DNA of 64,000 bases from CADEFX01 sp963806735. Its GTDB lineage: Bacteria; Pseudomonadota; Alphaproteobacteria; Rhizobiales; Hyphomicrobiaceae. Location: contig CAWEBE010000061.1 of assembly GCA_963806735.1 (NCBI GenBank), positions 1-64,000 on the forward strand. The letters are read 5' to 3'. Positions 27,283-36,344 of this stretch are shown piece after piece. The notes under the pieces are model-generated. The model worked only from the letters and a program-made list of their open reading frames with translations, did no database searches and was not told the origin of the DNA. Every line of letters starts with the position of its first letter. Position 1 is the stretch's first letter. A program made the translations under genes and the position numbers.

Positions 27283-28941
27283 ATGGCTAGCACGGCACAC
27301 GCGGAACACGATCACGAGCATACCCCGTATGGTTTCGGCCGGTGGCTCTACTCCACGAACCACAAGGACATCGGCACGATGTACCTGCTGTTTGCCATCG
27401 TGGCGGGGTGCATCGGCGGCTTCCTGTCGGTGATGATGCGGCTGGAGCTGCAAGAGCCGGGCATGCAGTACTTCGCCAATCCGCACACCTTCAACGTGTT
27501 CGTGACCGGCCACGGCCTCATCATGGTGTTCTTCATGGTGATGCCGGCCATGATCGGCGGCTTCGGCAACTGGTTCGTCCCCTTGCAAATCGGCGCGCCG
27601 GATATGGCGTTCCCGCGCATGAACAACATCTCGTTCTGGCTGCTGCCGGCGTCGTTCGCGTTGCTGTTGACCTCCATGTTCGTGGAGGGCGCGGGCACCT
27701 GCAAGCAGATCGCCGATGCAGCCGGTCCGCGCGACATCTCGGGCTGCGGCGTAGGCGCAGGATGGACCGTCTACGCACCGCTCTCGACCAGCGGGCATCC
27801 GGGACCGGCCATGGATTTTGCTATCCTGTCGCTGCATCTCGCCGGCGCGTCCTCGATCCTGGGCGCCATCAACTTCATCACCACGATCTTCAACATGCGC
27901 GCGCCGGGCATGACGCTGCATAAGATGCCGCTGTTCGTGTGGTCCGTGCTGGTGACGGCCTTCCTGCTGCTGCTGTCGCTCCCCGTTCTGGCCGGCGCCA
28001 TCACCATGCTGCTGACCGACCGCAACTTCGGCACCACGTTCTTCGCAGCGCAGGGCGGCGGCGATCCGCTGCTCTACCAGCATCTGTTCTGGTTCTTCGG
28101 GCATCCGGAGGTCTACATCTTGATCCTGCCGGGCTTCGGCATGGTGAGCCACATCGTGTCGACGTTCTCGCGTAAGCCGGTGTTCGGTTATCTCGGGATG
28201 GCCTACGCTATGGTGGCGATCGGACTTGTTGGGTTCGTCGTGTGGGCGCACCACATGTACACCTCTGGCATGGGCGTCGACGCACAGGCCTATTTCATCT
28301 TCGCGACGATGGTGATTGCCGTGCCCACGGGCGTGAAGATTTTCTCGTGGATCGCCACCATGTGGGGCGGCTCCATTCGGTTCACCACGCCGATGCTGTG
28401 GGCGCTGGGATTCATCTTCCTGTTCACAGTCGGCGGCGTCACTGGTGTCGTTCTAGCGAATGCAGGTATCGATCGCGCTCTGCACGACACCTATTACGTC
28501 GTGGCCCATTTCCACTATGTCTTGTCGCTGGGCGCTGTCTTCGCCATCTTCGCCGGCTGGTACTACTGGTTCCCGAAGATGAGCGGCTACAACTACTCGG
28601 AAGCCTGGGGTAAGGCGCACTTCTGGATCACGTTCGTTGGCGCCAACATCTTGTTCTTCCCGCAGCACTTCTTGGGTCTTGCTGGCATGCCGCGCCGCTA
28701 TGCCGACTATCCGGATGCCTTCGCGGGCTGGAACAAGATCTCCTCGTTCGGCTCCTATATGACGGCCGTCGGCACGATCGTGTTCATCATCGGCGTCATC
28801 CTGGCCTTTTCGCGCAAGGAAAGGGCGGCGGCCAATCCGTGGGGTGAGGGCGCCACGACGTTGGAATGGACGCTGCCGTCACCGCCCGCATTCCACTCCT
28901 ACGAGACACTGCCCAAGATCACGGCGGCCGATCACCACTAG
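27283..28941 (+). CDS. ctaD: Cytochrome c oxidase subunit I (aa3 type)
   Basis: 552 residues, 12 helices. Haem and copper ligands are visible: VTGHGLIMVFF (haem a His), WFFGHPEVYILILPGFG (CuB His and Tyr cross-link), WAHHMY (CuB His pair) and VAHFHYVLS (haem a3 and a His). Proton-channel motif NWFVPLQIGAPDMAFPRMN is also present. It is the catalytic subunit that reduces oxygen. The ATG at 27283 gives a His-rich N-terminus. Confidence 0.97.
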   Translation: MASTAHAEHDHEHTPYGFGRWLYSTNHKDIGTMYLLFAIVAGCIGGFLSVMMRLELQEPGMQYFANPHTFNVFVTGHGLIMVFFMVMPAMIGGFGNWFVPLQIGAPDMAFPRMNNISFWLLPASFALLLTSMFVEGAGTCKQIADAAGPRDISGCGVGAGWTVYAPLSTSGHPGPAMDFAILSLHLAGASSILGAINFITTIFNMRAPGMTLHKMPLFVWSVLVTAFLLLLSLPVLAGAITMLLTDRNFGTTFFAAQGGGDPLLYQHLFWFFGHPEVYILILPGFGMVSHIVSTFSRKPVFGYLGMAYAMVAIGLVGFVVWAHHMYTSGMGVDAQAYFIFATMVIAVPTGVKIFSWIATMWGGSIRFTTPMLWALGFIFLFTVGGVTGVVLANAGIDRALHDTYYVVAHFHYVLSLGAVFAIFAGWYYWFPKMSGYNYSEAWGKAHFWITFVGANILFFPQHFLGLAGMPRRYADYPDAFAGWNKISSFGSYMTAVGTIVFIIGVILAFSRKERAAANPWGEGATTLEWTLPSPPAFHSYETLPKITAADHH

Positions 28942-28975
28942 GCCCCGGACCTGATCGAGGCTGCAGAGAGCTGAC

Positions 28976-29911
28976 ATGGCTGAAGGCGGCGTTAGCATCG
29001 ACAGGGCCGAGTTCGGAGCGGCCATAGGCGGGTCCGTAGGCGACTTCGTCGCGCTGATGAAGCCGCGCGTGATGTCGCTGGTGGTCTTCACCGCGCTCAC
29101 GGGCCTTGTTGCGGCGCCGGGCCACCTGCATCCGGCGCTGGCCGGCATTGCGCTCATTTGCATCGCGGCGGGTGCGGGCGCATCCGGCGCGCTCAATATG
29201 TGGTACGACGCCGACATCGACGCGCGCATGCAGCGCACCGCGGCGCGGCCAATCCCACGCGGCCGGGTGACGGCCGACGAGGCCCTGACGTTCGGCGTGG
29301 TGCTGGCTCTGGGCTCCGTCCTGACGCTGGGCGTGGTGGTCAACTGGGCTGCCAGCGCACTGCTGGCGCTGACGATCGCTTTCTATATCTTCGTCTATAC
29401 GATGTGGCTGAAGCGGCGCACACCGCAGAACATCGTCATCGGTGGCGCGGCCGGTGCGTTCCCGCCCATGATCGGGTGGGCCGCGGTCACCGGCTCGGTG
29501 ACGATTGAGAGCATTCTTCTGTTCCTCATCATCTTCATGTGGACGCCGCCGCATTTCTGGGCGCTGGCGCTCTACCGGTGTCGTGACTACGAGCGCGTGG
29601 GCGTGCCCATGCTACCGGTGGTGGCAGGACGGCTCGAGACGCGGCGCCAGATCGTTATCTACAGCGCCATCCTGGTGCCTCTGGCGCTGCTGCCGAGCGT
29701 GATCGGGTTCGGCGGCGTGCTGTACGGCGCCACGGCCATCGTGTTCGGGGCTATCTTCATGGGGCTGGCCCTGAAGATCTGGCGGGTCGAGGATGACGAC
29801 GGGGAGGTGGATCAGGCGGCCCGGCAACTCTTCAAGTTCTCCATCCTCTATCTTTTCCTGCTGTTTGCTGCGCTTCTTGTCGAGCGTACAGCCGCAGTGT
29901 TGGCGAGTTGA
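28976..29911 (+). CDS. ctaB: Protohaem IX farnesyltransferase (haem O synthase)
   Basis: 311 residues, nine hydrophobic helices. The prenyl-diphosphate site is NMWYDADIDARMQRTAARP and a second conserved loop is YTMWLKRRTPQNIVIGG. It attaches farnesyl to haem B, giving haem O, the precursor of the haem A used by CtaD. It follows ctaD by 34 bases. Confidence 0.95.
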   Translation: MAEGGVSIDRAEFGAAIGGSVGDFVALMKPRVMSLVVFTALTGLVAAPGHLHPALAGIALICIAAGAGASGALNMWYDADIDARMQRTAARPIPRGRVTADEALTFGVVLALGSVLTLGVVVNWAASALLALTIAFYIFVYTMWLKRRTPQNIVIGGAAGAFPPMIGWAAVTGSVTIESILLFLIIFMWTPPHFWALALYRCRDYERVGVPMLPVVAGRLETRRQIVIYSAILVPLALLPSVIGFGGVLYGATAIVFGAIFMGLALKIWRVEDDDGEVDQAARQLFKFSILYLFLLFAALLVERTAAVLAS

Positions 29912-29927
29912 GCAGTGAGGAGCCACG

Positions 29928-30077
29928 TTGAACGAGGCCAAGGACGAGGAGGAGCGGCGACGGCGTCAGCGCATGCGCTCGATCGCCATCGGCCTCGCGT
30001 TGGCGGCGCTGGCTGTGCTCTTCTACGTGGCGACCATCGTGCGGCTCGGCGGCAACGTCATGAATCGGCCGCTGTGA
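29928..30077 (+). CDS. CoxF-like small membrane protein of the cytochrome oxidase operon
   Basis: A 49-residue ORF. A charged N-terminus (NEAKDEEERRRRQRMRS) is followed by a single helix (IAIGLALAALAVLFYVATIV). Start is TTG 29928 with GAGGAG upstream. Similar small proteins occur between ctaB and ctaG in many Rhizobiales. Function is not established; a role in oxidase assembly is inferred from position. Confidence 0.8.
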   Translation: MNEAKDEEERRRRQRMRSIAIGLALAALAVLFYVATIVRLGGNVMNRPL

Positions 30078-30104
30078 TGATTGCGCCAATGGCAATTGGC
30101 TCCC

Positions 30105-30713
30105 ATGACGCCTAAATCAGCATCTACGGCTTTGATAGCGCGTCACCGGCGCGTAGCGCTCGCCTGCGCCGCGTTCGTGGCGTTGATGGTGGGCTTCGCC
30201 TACGCCTCGGTGCCGCTCTACCGGCTGTTCTGCCAGGTCACGGGCTTTGCCGGCACGACGCAGCGAGCCGAGCATCCGTCGTATCAGACCGGAGATCGAA
30301 TTATCACGGTGCGCTTCGACGCCAACGTCGGACCAGGGCTGAGCTGGGACTTTGCCCCTGACACGGCCACCGTCGACGTGCGTATCGGCGAGAACATGCT
30401 CGCCTTCTACAAGGTCACCAACAAGGGCAGCCGTGCTTCTGTGGGCTCGGCGACATTCAATGTGACGCCCGACCAGGCGGGCATCTTCTTCAACAAAATG
30501 CAGTGCTTCTGCTTCACCGAGCAGCGCGTCGAGCCGGGAGAGACAGTGGAGATGCCCGTGAGCTTCTTCATCGATCCCGCCATCGCCAAGGACAAAGACG
30601 GAAGCTGGATCCGCAACATTACGCTGTCCTACACCTTCTACCCTGTGGAGCACCCCAAGCAGAGCGTGGGAGCGCGGCCGGCGGGTGCGGAAGAGCCGGG
30701 CAAGGGATCTTAA
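30105..30713 (+). CDS. ctaG: Cytochrome c oxidase assembly protein Cox11/CtaG
   Basis: 202 residues. One N-terminal helix anchors a periplasmic beta domain. The copper-binding motif is NKMQCFCFTEQ, with an extra conserved Cys in YRLFCQVTGFAGTTQ. It delivers copper to the CuB centre of subunit I. ATG 30105 is chosen; TTG 30081 is an alternative as neither has a strong ribosome binding site. Confidence 0.93.
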   Translation: MTPKSASTALIARHRRVALACAAFVALMVGFAYASVPLYRLFCQVTGFAGTTQRAEHPSYQTGDRIITVRFDANVGPGLSWDFAPDTATVDVRIGENMLAFYKVTNKGSRASVGSATFNVTPDQAGIFFNKMQCFCFTEQRVEPGETVEMPVSFFIDPAIAKDKDGSWIRNITLSYTFYPVEHPKQSVGARPAGAEEPGKGS

Positions 30714-30772
30714 GGGCAAATCAGGTTGAGGCGCCGAGCGCGCACGCGACATACGGGGGAACGGAGCAGGTT

Positions 30773-31678
30773 ATGGCCGACACGCACGCGAAGCACCACG
30801 ACTACCACCTCGTCAACCCGAGCCCGTGGCCGGCAGTCGGGGCTACCTCGGCATTCCTGATGGCGGTCGGCCTCATCATCTGGATGAAGTCGCAGGGCGG
30901 CGCACCCGGGTTGTTCGGAGCCAGAGGGCCATGGGTCTTCGCTGTCGGCACGCTCGGCATGCTCTACACGATGTACATGTGGTGGCGCGATGTGGTGAAG
31001 GAGGCGCACGCCGGCGACCACACGCCGGTAGTGCAACTCCATCTGCGCTACGGCATGATCTTGTTCATCGCCTCGGAGGTGATGTTCTTCGTCGCCTGGT
31101 TCTGGGCCTATTTCGACGTGTCGCTGTTCCCTGCCGCCGTCGACACCCTGCAGAACTCCAGTCAGGTCGTCGGCATGGTGGAGCGCAACACGCTCACCGG
31201 CGGTGTGTGGCCGCCCAAGCCGTCGCCCAACTTCCAGGGCACGTTCGACCCCTGGGGGCTGCCGCTCGTCAATACGCTGATCCTGCTGCTGTCGGGAACG
31301 ACGGTGACGTGGGCACACCATGCGCTGCTCGAGGGCGATCGCAAGAATCTGGTGCGCGGCCTGGTTCTCACCGTTGTCCTGGGCGTCCTATTTACGGCGT
31401 GCCAAGCTTACGAGTACATGCACGCGGGCTTCAAATTTGCCGGTCATATCTACGGCGCCACGTTCTTCATGGCGACCGGCTTCCATGGCGCGCATGTCAT
31501 CATCGGCACGTTGTTCCTGGCCGTTTGCCTGTTCCGCGCACTGAAGGGGCACTTCTCCCCCAAGCAACACTTCGGCTTCGAGGCAGCGGCCTGGTACTGG
31601 CACTTCGTCGACGTGGTCTGGCTGTTCCTGTTCGCCTGCATCTATGTGTGGGGTGCGGGTATTCCGGCCCCGCATTGA
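30773..31678 (+). CDS. ctaE: Cytochrome c oxidase subunit III
   Basis: 301 residues, seven helices. Conserved elements are HLRYGMILFIASEVMFFVAW, the WPPKP segment, TVTWAHHALLEGDR and the C-terminal FEAAAWYWHFVDVVWLFLF. The N-terminus (DTHAKHHDYHLVNPSPWP) is typical. It binds lipid and stabilises the oxidase core. The ATG at 30773 has an acceptable GGAG upstream. Confidence 0.96.
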   Translation: MADTHAKHHDYHLVNPSPWPAVGATSAFLMAVGLIIWMKSQGGAPGLFGARGPWVFAVGTLGMLYTMYMWWRDVVKEAHAGDHTPVVQLHLRYGMILFIASEVMFFVAWFWAYFDVSLFPAAVDTLQNSSQVVGMVERNTLTGGVWPPKPSPNFQGTFDPWGLPLVNTLILLLSGTTVTWAHHALLEGDRKNLVRGLVLTVVLGVLFTACQAYEYMHAGFKFAGHIYGATFFMATGFHGAHVIIGTLFLAVCLFRALKGHFSPKQHFGFEAAAWYWHFVDVVWLFLFACIYVWGAGIPAPH

Positions 31679-31695
31679 GGAGTTGGTCCGGTTTC

Positions 31696-32076
31696 GTGGA
31701 CGACGAAAAGCCGACCGCGAGCATAGCTGGGGCCGCCCTGAAGGGGCGGTGCCCGCGCTGCGGTCACGGTGCACTGTTTGCTGGTCCGCTGACGCTGGCG
31801 TTGCGGCCGCAATGCGGTAGCTGCAACCTCGACTACGGCTTCATCGACACTGGCGATGGTCCGGCCGTGTTCGCCATTCTGCTTTTGGGCTTCGTGGTGC
31901 TGGGTGCGGCCTTGCTGGTCGAGTTCAAGCTCGAGCCGCCAGTCTGGGTACATGTCCTGTTGTGGGGGCCGGTAACGTTCGGACTGGCGTTCGGCCTGCT
32001 GCGGCTCTTGAAGGCGACGCTGGTAGCGCTGCAGTTCAGGCACAAGGCAGGCGAGGGCCGGCTCGGTCAGGACTGA
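31696..32076 (+). CDS. DUF983 family protein
   Basis: 126 residues. Two CxxC pairs near the N-terminus (RCPRCGHG and CGSCNLDYG) suggest a zinc ribbon, followed by two membrane helices (about 57-77 and 84-104). DUF983 genes are regularly found between ctaE and surf1 in alphaproteobacteria. The start is GTG 31696. A role in oxidase assembly is suggested only by this context. Confidence 0.85.
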   Translation: MDDEKPTASIAGAALKGRCPRCGHGALFAGPLTLALRPQCGSCNLDYGFIDTGDGPAVFAILLLGFVVLGAALLVEFKLEPPVWVHVLLWGPVTFGLAFGLLRLLKATLVALQFRHKAGEGRLGQD

Positions 32077-32082
32077 TCTGCA

Positions 32083-32865
32083 GTGGGTGCGATGTTTCGA
32101 GGTGAGGCCGAAAAAGGCAGAGTCGATCTGCTCTGGCCGACGGTGGCCATGCTGGCCGCACTTGCCATTCTGCTAGGCCTTGGTACGTGGCAACTTCAGC
32201 GCAAGGCGTGGAAGGAGGGCCTCCTCTCCGACATCAATGCCCGCACCATGGCCGAGCCGATCGGCTTGGAGGACGCCGTGCGCCGTTGGCGCGCCGGTGA
32301 CGATCTCGAGTATGTGCGGGTGCGGGTCGCTGGACGCTTCCGGCAAACTAGGGAGCGGTTCTACTACGCGCCGGGCAAGGATGGGCCGGGCTTTCACGTC
32401 TACACCCCGCTCGAGACGGCGGCCGGGCCGATCGTCCTCGTCAATCGCGGTTTCGTGCCTGAGCGTCTCAAGGATCAGGCTGGGCGGCGTGACGGCCTGC
32501 CGGCGGGCGAGACCGTGGTAATCGGTCCGCTGCGTGCGCCCGGCGCGCGCGGCGCCTTCACGCCGGCCAATGACCCCAAAGGTAATCTGTGGTTCTGGCG
32601 CGACTTGGCAGGCATGGCCGAGAGCGCGCTCGGCCCCGAGGCGACACGGGTCGCCCCGTTCTTCCTGGATGCAGAGGCTCAACCAGGGGAGACCTGGCCC
32701 AAGGCAGGGGTAACCCGACTGGGCCTGCCCAACCGGCATCTGGAGTACGCGCTGACCTGGTACGGCCTCGCCCTTGCCCTGATCGGCGTTTATTCGGTTT
32801 TCATCGTCGGTCGGTTGCGCCGGATGCGGCTTGACCGTGAAGTCGAGCACCGCCCGCCCGGGTAA
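32083..32865 (+). CDS. SURF1 family oxidase assembly protein
   Basis: 260 residues with a membrane helix at each end. Typical features are LLGLGTWQLQRKAWKEGLL, YYAPGKDGPGFHVYTPLE and VNRGFVP, plus the C-terminal HLEYALTWYGLALALIGVY. SURF1 proteins help insert haem A into subunit I. GTG 32083 or ATG 32092 may start it. It is the last assembly gene of the cta block. Confidence 0.92.
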   Translation: MGAMFRGEAEKGRVDLLWPTVAMLAALAILLGLGTWQLQRKAWKEGLLSDINARTMAEPIGLEDAVRRWRAGDDLEYVRVRVAGRFRQTRERFYYAPGKDGPGFHVYTPLETAAGPIVLVNRGFVPERLKDQAGRRDGLPAGETVVIGPLRAPGARGAFTPANDPKGNLWFWRDLAGMAESALGPEATRVAPFFLDAEAQPGETWPKAGVTRLGLPNRHLEYALTWYGLALALIGVYSVFIVGRLRRMRLDREVEHRPPG

Positions 32866-32934
32866 GGCTGGGGAAAGGCCCTGGCGGCAGAATATCCTGG
32901 CTTACTTGCATGGGTGAGGGCGTTCTAACCTTCA

Positions 32935-33004
32935 AGTGTAGCCCAGGATTCACGCTCCAGATGGATCGCGAATGCGATTCCATCTGAACCGATCCTGCTC
33001 TAGG
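32935..33004. repeat. Dispersed palindromic element, copy C (partial)
   Basis: Begins at GTGTAGCCCAGGATTCACGC and ends at GATCCTGCTCTAGG. The inner stem AGATGGATCGC pairs with GCGATTCCATCT. The inner arms are almost identical to the copy at 40136-40196, and the outer arms match the copy at 62368-62440. It lies between surf1 and thrC. Confidence 0.75.
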
Positions 33005-33053
33005 CTGCACGCGGTTTCACCCCTGGCCCAAATTCGGAAAGTCCAATTCTCCG

Positions 33054-34460
33054 GTGAGATACGTCAGCACCCGGGGCCGTGCGCCCGAGCTTGGTTTCGA
33101 GGATGTGCTCCTGACCGGGCTTGCGCGCGATGGGGGGCTCTACGTGCCTGCCGAATGGCCCCGCCTGACGCACGATGAGATCGCGGATCTGGCCGGGCTC
33201 CCCTACGTCGAGGTGGCGCTGCGCATCATCCGTCCTTTCGTTGGCGCTGAGATCGGCGAGGGGGAGCTGCGCGGCCTCCTGGCCGACGCCTACCGCAGCT
33301 TCCGCCATCCGGCGGTCGCGCCGCTGGTCCAGATCGGGCCCAACGACTGGCTGCTGGAGCTCTTTCATGGTCCGACGCTCGCGTTCAAGGACATCGCCAT
33401 GCAGGCCCTGGCGCGCCTGATGGACCGCGCGCTCGATCGGCGCGGCACGGCGCTGACCATCGTCGGCGCGACCTCGGGCGATACCGGAGCGGCGGCCATC
33501 GAGGCGTTTCGCGGGCGTGAGTTTATCGACGTGTTCATCCTCTATCCGCACGGGCGCATCAGCGAGGCGCAGCGGCGCCAGATGACGACGACGGTCGAGG
33601 CCAACGTGCATGTCATCGCCATCGAGGGCACGTTCGACGATTGTCAGAGCCTGCTCAAGGCGCTGTTCGGCGACGAGGCCTTGCGTGATCGCCTGCATCT
33701 GGCCGGGGTCAACTCCATCAACTGGGCGCGACTGGTGGCCCAGGTCGTCTATTATTTCACCGCAGGGGTGGCACTCGGCGCGCCGGCTCGACCGGTCAGC
33801 TTCAGCGTGCCGACCGGCAACTTCGGCGATATGTTCGCCGGCTACGTCGCCATGCGCATGGGACTTCCGGTCGAGCGGCTGGTGGTGGCGACCAACGTCA
33901 ACGATATCCTCGCGCGCACCATCGCCACCGGCCGATACGAGCCAAGGGCTGTGGCTGCCACCTCCAGCCCGAGCATGGACATCCAGATCTCATCGAATTT
34001 CGAGCGGCTGGTCTTCGAGATCGCCGGGCGTGATGCTGCGCGCGTGCGCGAGTTGATGGGCAATCTGGTGACGAGCGGATCGTTCGCTCTGAACCAGGGC
34101 GAGCACGCTTCACTCAGGCAGCTGTTCGCGGGGGAGCGCATCGACGAGGATGGGATACGCGAGACGATCCGTAGGCTGCACGACGCAACTGGCCATATCT
34201 GCGATCCGCATACTGCCGTGGGTATCGGCGCGGCAACACGCGTGTCGCGTAACCCGGCCGTGCCCATGGTGATGTTGGCCACCGCGCATGCAGCCAAGTT
34301 TCCGGACGCCGTGGCCAGCGCGATCGGGGTGCGGCCGGCCGAGCCTGAGCGCCTCACGCGGCAGCGCCAGCTTGCCGAGTGTGTAACCCGTTTGCCAAAT
34401 GATCTGTCCGCCGTTGCCGCCTTCATCGGCGAGCACGCGCGCGTGGGGAGAGTTCAATGA
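33054..34460 (+). CDS. thrC: Threonine synthase
   Basis: 468 residues. PLP-binding Lys112 lies in FHGPTLAFKDIAMQ, and VGATSGDTGAAAIEA and SVPTGNFGDMFAGY form the phosphate-binding and cofactor loops. It converts O-phosphohomoserine to threonine. Start GTG 33054. The stop overlaps the M16 peptidase start (ATGA). Position after surf1 is common in Rhizobiales. Confidence 0.95.
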   Translation: MRYVSTRGRAPELGFEDVLLTGLARDGGLYVPAEWPRLTHDEIADLAGLPYVEVALRIIRPFVGAEIGEGELRGLLADAYRSFRHPAVAPLVQIGPNDWLLELFHGPTLAFKDIAMQALARLMDRALDRRGTALTIVGATSGDTGAAAIEAFRGREFIDVFILYPHGRISEAQRRQMTTTVEANVHVIAIEGTFDDCQSLLKALFGDEALRDRLHLAGVNSINWARLVAQVVYYFTAGVALGAPARPVSFSVPTGNFGDMFAGYVAMRMGLPVERLVVATNVNDILARTIATGRYEPRAVAATSSPSMDIQISSNFERLVFEIAGRDAARVRELMGNLVTSGSFALNQGEHASLRQLFAGERIDEDGIRETIRRLHDATGHICDPHTAVGIGAATRVSRNPAVPMVMLATAHAAKFPDAVASAIGVRPAEPERLTRQRQLAECVTRLPNDLSAVAAFIGEHARVGRVQ

Positions 34461-35725
34461 CCGTCGAAATCACGCGCCTCAGCAATGGTTTGAGAGTCGT
34501 TTCACAGCATATGCCGCATCTGCGGACGGTTGCGCTCGGTATGTGGGTGGCCTCGGGCGCCCGCCACGAGCACGACCGCGAGCATGGCATCTCGCATCTG
34601 CTCGAGCACATGGCCTTCAAGGGGACGGCTCGGCGCACCGCACAGGATATCGCCGAGGAGATCGAGCAGGTGGGTGGCGAGCTCAACGCGGCCACCAGCC
34701 TCGATGCCACCGCCTACTACGCCCGCACGCTCAAGGACGACATCGGCATCGCGCTCGATATCCTGGCCGACATCCTGCAGAACCCGCGCTATTCGGCCGA
34801 CGAGCTGGAGCGCGAGCGCGAGGTGATCCTGCAGGAGATCGCGGCCACCCGCGACAGTCCGGACGACATCGTCTATGACTTGGTGCTCGATGCGGCGTTT
34901 CCCGGCCAGCCGCTCGGCCGGCCGATCCTGGGCACGCGCGAGAGCGTCACCGGCTTCACCAGTGCACAGCTCAGAGAGTTTCTGGCCCAGCGCTACCGCG
35001 CCGGGCACATGGTGCTTTCGGCCGCCGGATACGTCGATCACGCTGCGCTGGTGCGCCATGCTGAGGCCCTATTCGGCGCGCTTCCTCGAGGTGACGTCAG
35101 CGAGTCGGCGCCGGCCCGGTACGTTGGCGGGACGCGCCTCTCGGCCAAGCCCTTCGAGCAAGCCCATGTCATCATGGGCTTCGAGGGAGTATCCTGGCGC
35201 CGGCCAGAGTTCTATGCCGCTCAAGTGTTCTCCGGGCTCTTCGGCGGCGGCATGTCTTCGCGCCTGTTCCAGGAAGCGCGTGAGCGCCGGGGTCTCTGCT
35301 ACTCGATCTATTCCTCGACCTGGGGGCTGGCCGACACGGGGTTCTTTTCGGTGCACGCTGCAACGGGGTCCGACACGATGGGAGAGCTGGTCGAGGTCGT
35401 GCGCGGCGAATTCGACCGCGCCGCCGGCGAGCGTCCGAGCCAGGCCGAGGTCGACCGCGCCAAGGCGCAGCTCAAGGCAGGCCTGCTCATGAGCCTGGAG
35501 AGTTCAGCAGCGAGGGCCGAGCAGATGGCGCGCCAGATGCTGGCCTTCGACAGGCTGCTGCCGGCGGACGAGCTGATCGGCCGGGTCGAGGAGGTGACGC
35601 CCGAGGCGGTGCGCGACATTGCCGCTTCCCTCGTCACAGGCTCGCCGTTGTCGTTCGCTCTGGTGGGTGCTGGGGAACGTGGGCAGGCCTATGCCTCGCT
35701 CGCGGAGCCGGTGGCCAGAATGTGA
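34457..35725 (+). CDS. M16 family zinc peptidase (processing-peptidase-like)
   Basis: 422 residues. The inverted zinc motif HxxEH is at residues 47-51 (SHLLEHMAFKG), with the distal Glu in the EREREVILQEI helix. GGGMSSRLFQEARERRGLCY is the typical glycine-rich and RLCY signature of the second half. It is related to mitochondrial processing peptidase beta. Coupled to thrC by a four-base overlap. Confidence 0.93.
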   Translation: MTVEITRLSNGLRVVSQHMPHLRTVALGMWVASGARHEHDREHGISHLLEHMAFKGTARRTAQDIAEEIEQVGGELNAATSLDATAYYARTLKDDIGIALDILADILQNPRYSADELEREREVILQEIAATRDSPDDIVYDLVLDAAFPGQPLGRPILGTRESVTGFTSAQLREFLAQRYRAGHMVLSAAGYVDHAALVRHAEALFGALPRGDVSESAPARYVGGTRLSAKPFEQAHVIMGFEGVSWRRPEFYAAQVFSGLFGGGMSSRLFQEARERRGLCYSIYSSTWGLADTGFFSVHAATGSDTMGELVEVVRGEFDRAAGERPSQAEVDRAKAQLKAGLLMSLESSAARAEQMARQMLAFDRLLPADELIGRVEEVTPEAVRDIAASLVTGSPLSFALVGAGERGQAYASLAEPVARM

Positions 35726-35756
35726 AGGGAAAGGCGCGGGGGCGCGGGCAGAAGCG

Positions 35757-36344
35757 ATGGCATTCTTGAGACCCTCTCTCGTCCAGGAGCCGGTACCGCT
35801 CGTGCGCGGGGCCGGCTTGTGTCTGCGCCCGCCGCTGCAATCCGACTATTCGGCTTGGGCCGCGCTCAGAGCGGCCAGCCGCATGCACTTGGTGCCGTTC
35901 GAGCCGCAATGGTCGCACGATGAGCTGTCGCGACCGTCTTTCCGGCAGCGCCTGAGGCGTTACCAGAGCGACCTAAAAGACGACCTGGGCTATGCCCTGT
36001 TCATTTTTCGCGAGGTCGACGGCGAGCTGCTGGGCGGCGTCACCCTCTCGAATGTACGCCGCGGCGTGACGCAAGCTGCCGCGCTCGGCTACTGGATCGG
36101 CGCCCCCCACGCACATCGGGGGCACATGCGCGCGACGCTGTCGGTGCTACTGCCCTACGCCTTCGACGGTCTCAGGCTGCACCGCATCGAGGCGGCCTGC
36201 CTGCCGCATAACCAAGCCTCAATTCACGTGCTCGAGGGGGCGGGATTTCGGCACGAAGGGCTCGCACGGAGTTACCTCAAGATCAACGGCTCCTGGCAGG
36301 ACCATGTCCTGTACGCGCTCGTCGATGAGGATCGGGCGCGATGA
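35757..36344 (+). CDS. GNAT family N-acetyltransferase (RimJ/RimL-like)
   Basis: 195 residues. The acetyl-CoA fold is recognisable from LRPPLQSDYSAWAALR at the start, YWIGAPHAHRGHMRATLSVL (the Q/RxxG/A loop) and CLPHNQASIHVLEGAGFRHE near the end. It may acetylate a ribosomal protein N-terminus. The stop overlaps the next gene start (ATGA). Confidence 0.9.
   Translation: MAFLRPSLVQEPVPLVRGAGLCLRPPLQSDYSAWAALRAASRMHLVPFEPQWSHDELSRPSFRQRLRRYQSDLKDDLGYALFIFREVDGELLGGVTLSNVRRGVTQAAALGYWIGAPHAHRGHMRATLSVLLPYAFDGLRLHRIEAACLPHNQASIHVLEGAGFRHEGLARSYLKINGSWQDHVLYALVDEDRAR

Noticed and set aside
27202..28254. Long open frame on the minus strand across ctaD
   Set aside because: It lies wholly opposite a well-identified gene, is rich in His, Arg and Gln as expected of the complement of GC-rich codons, and has no domain.
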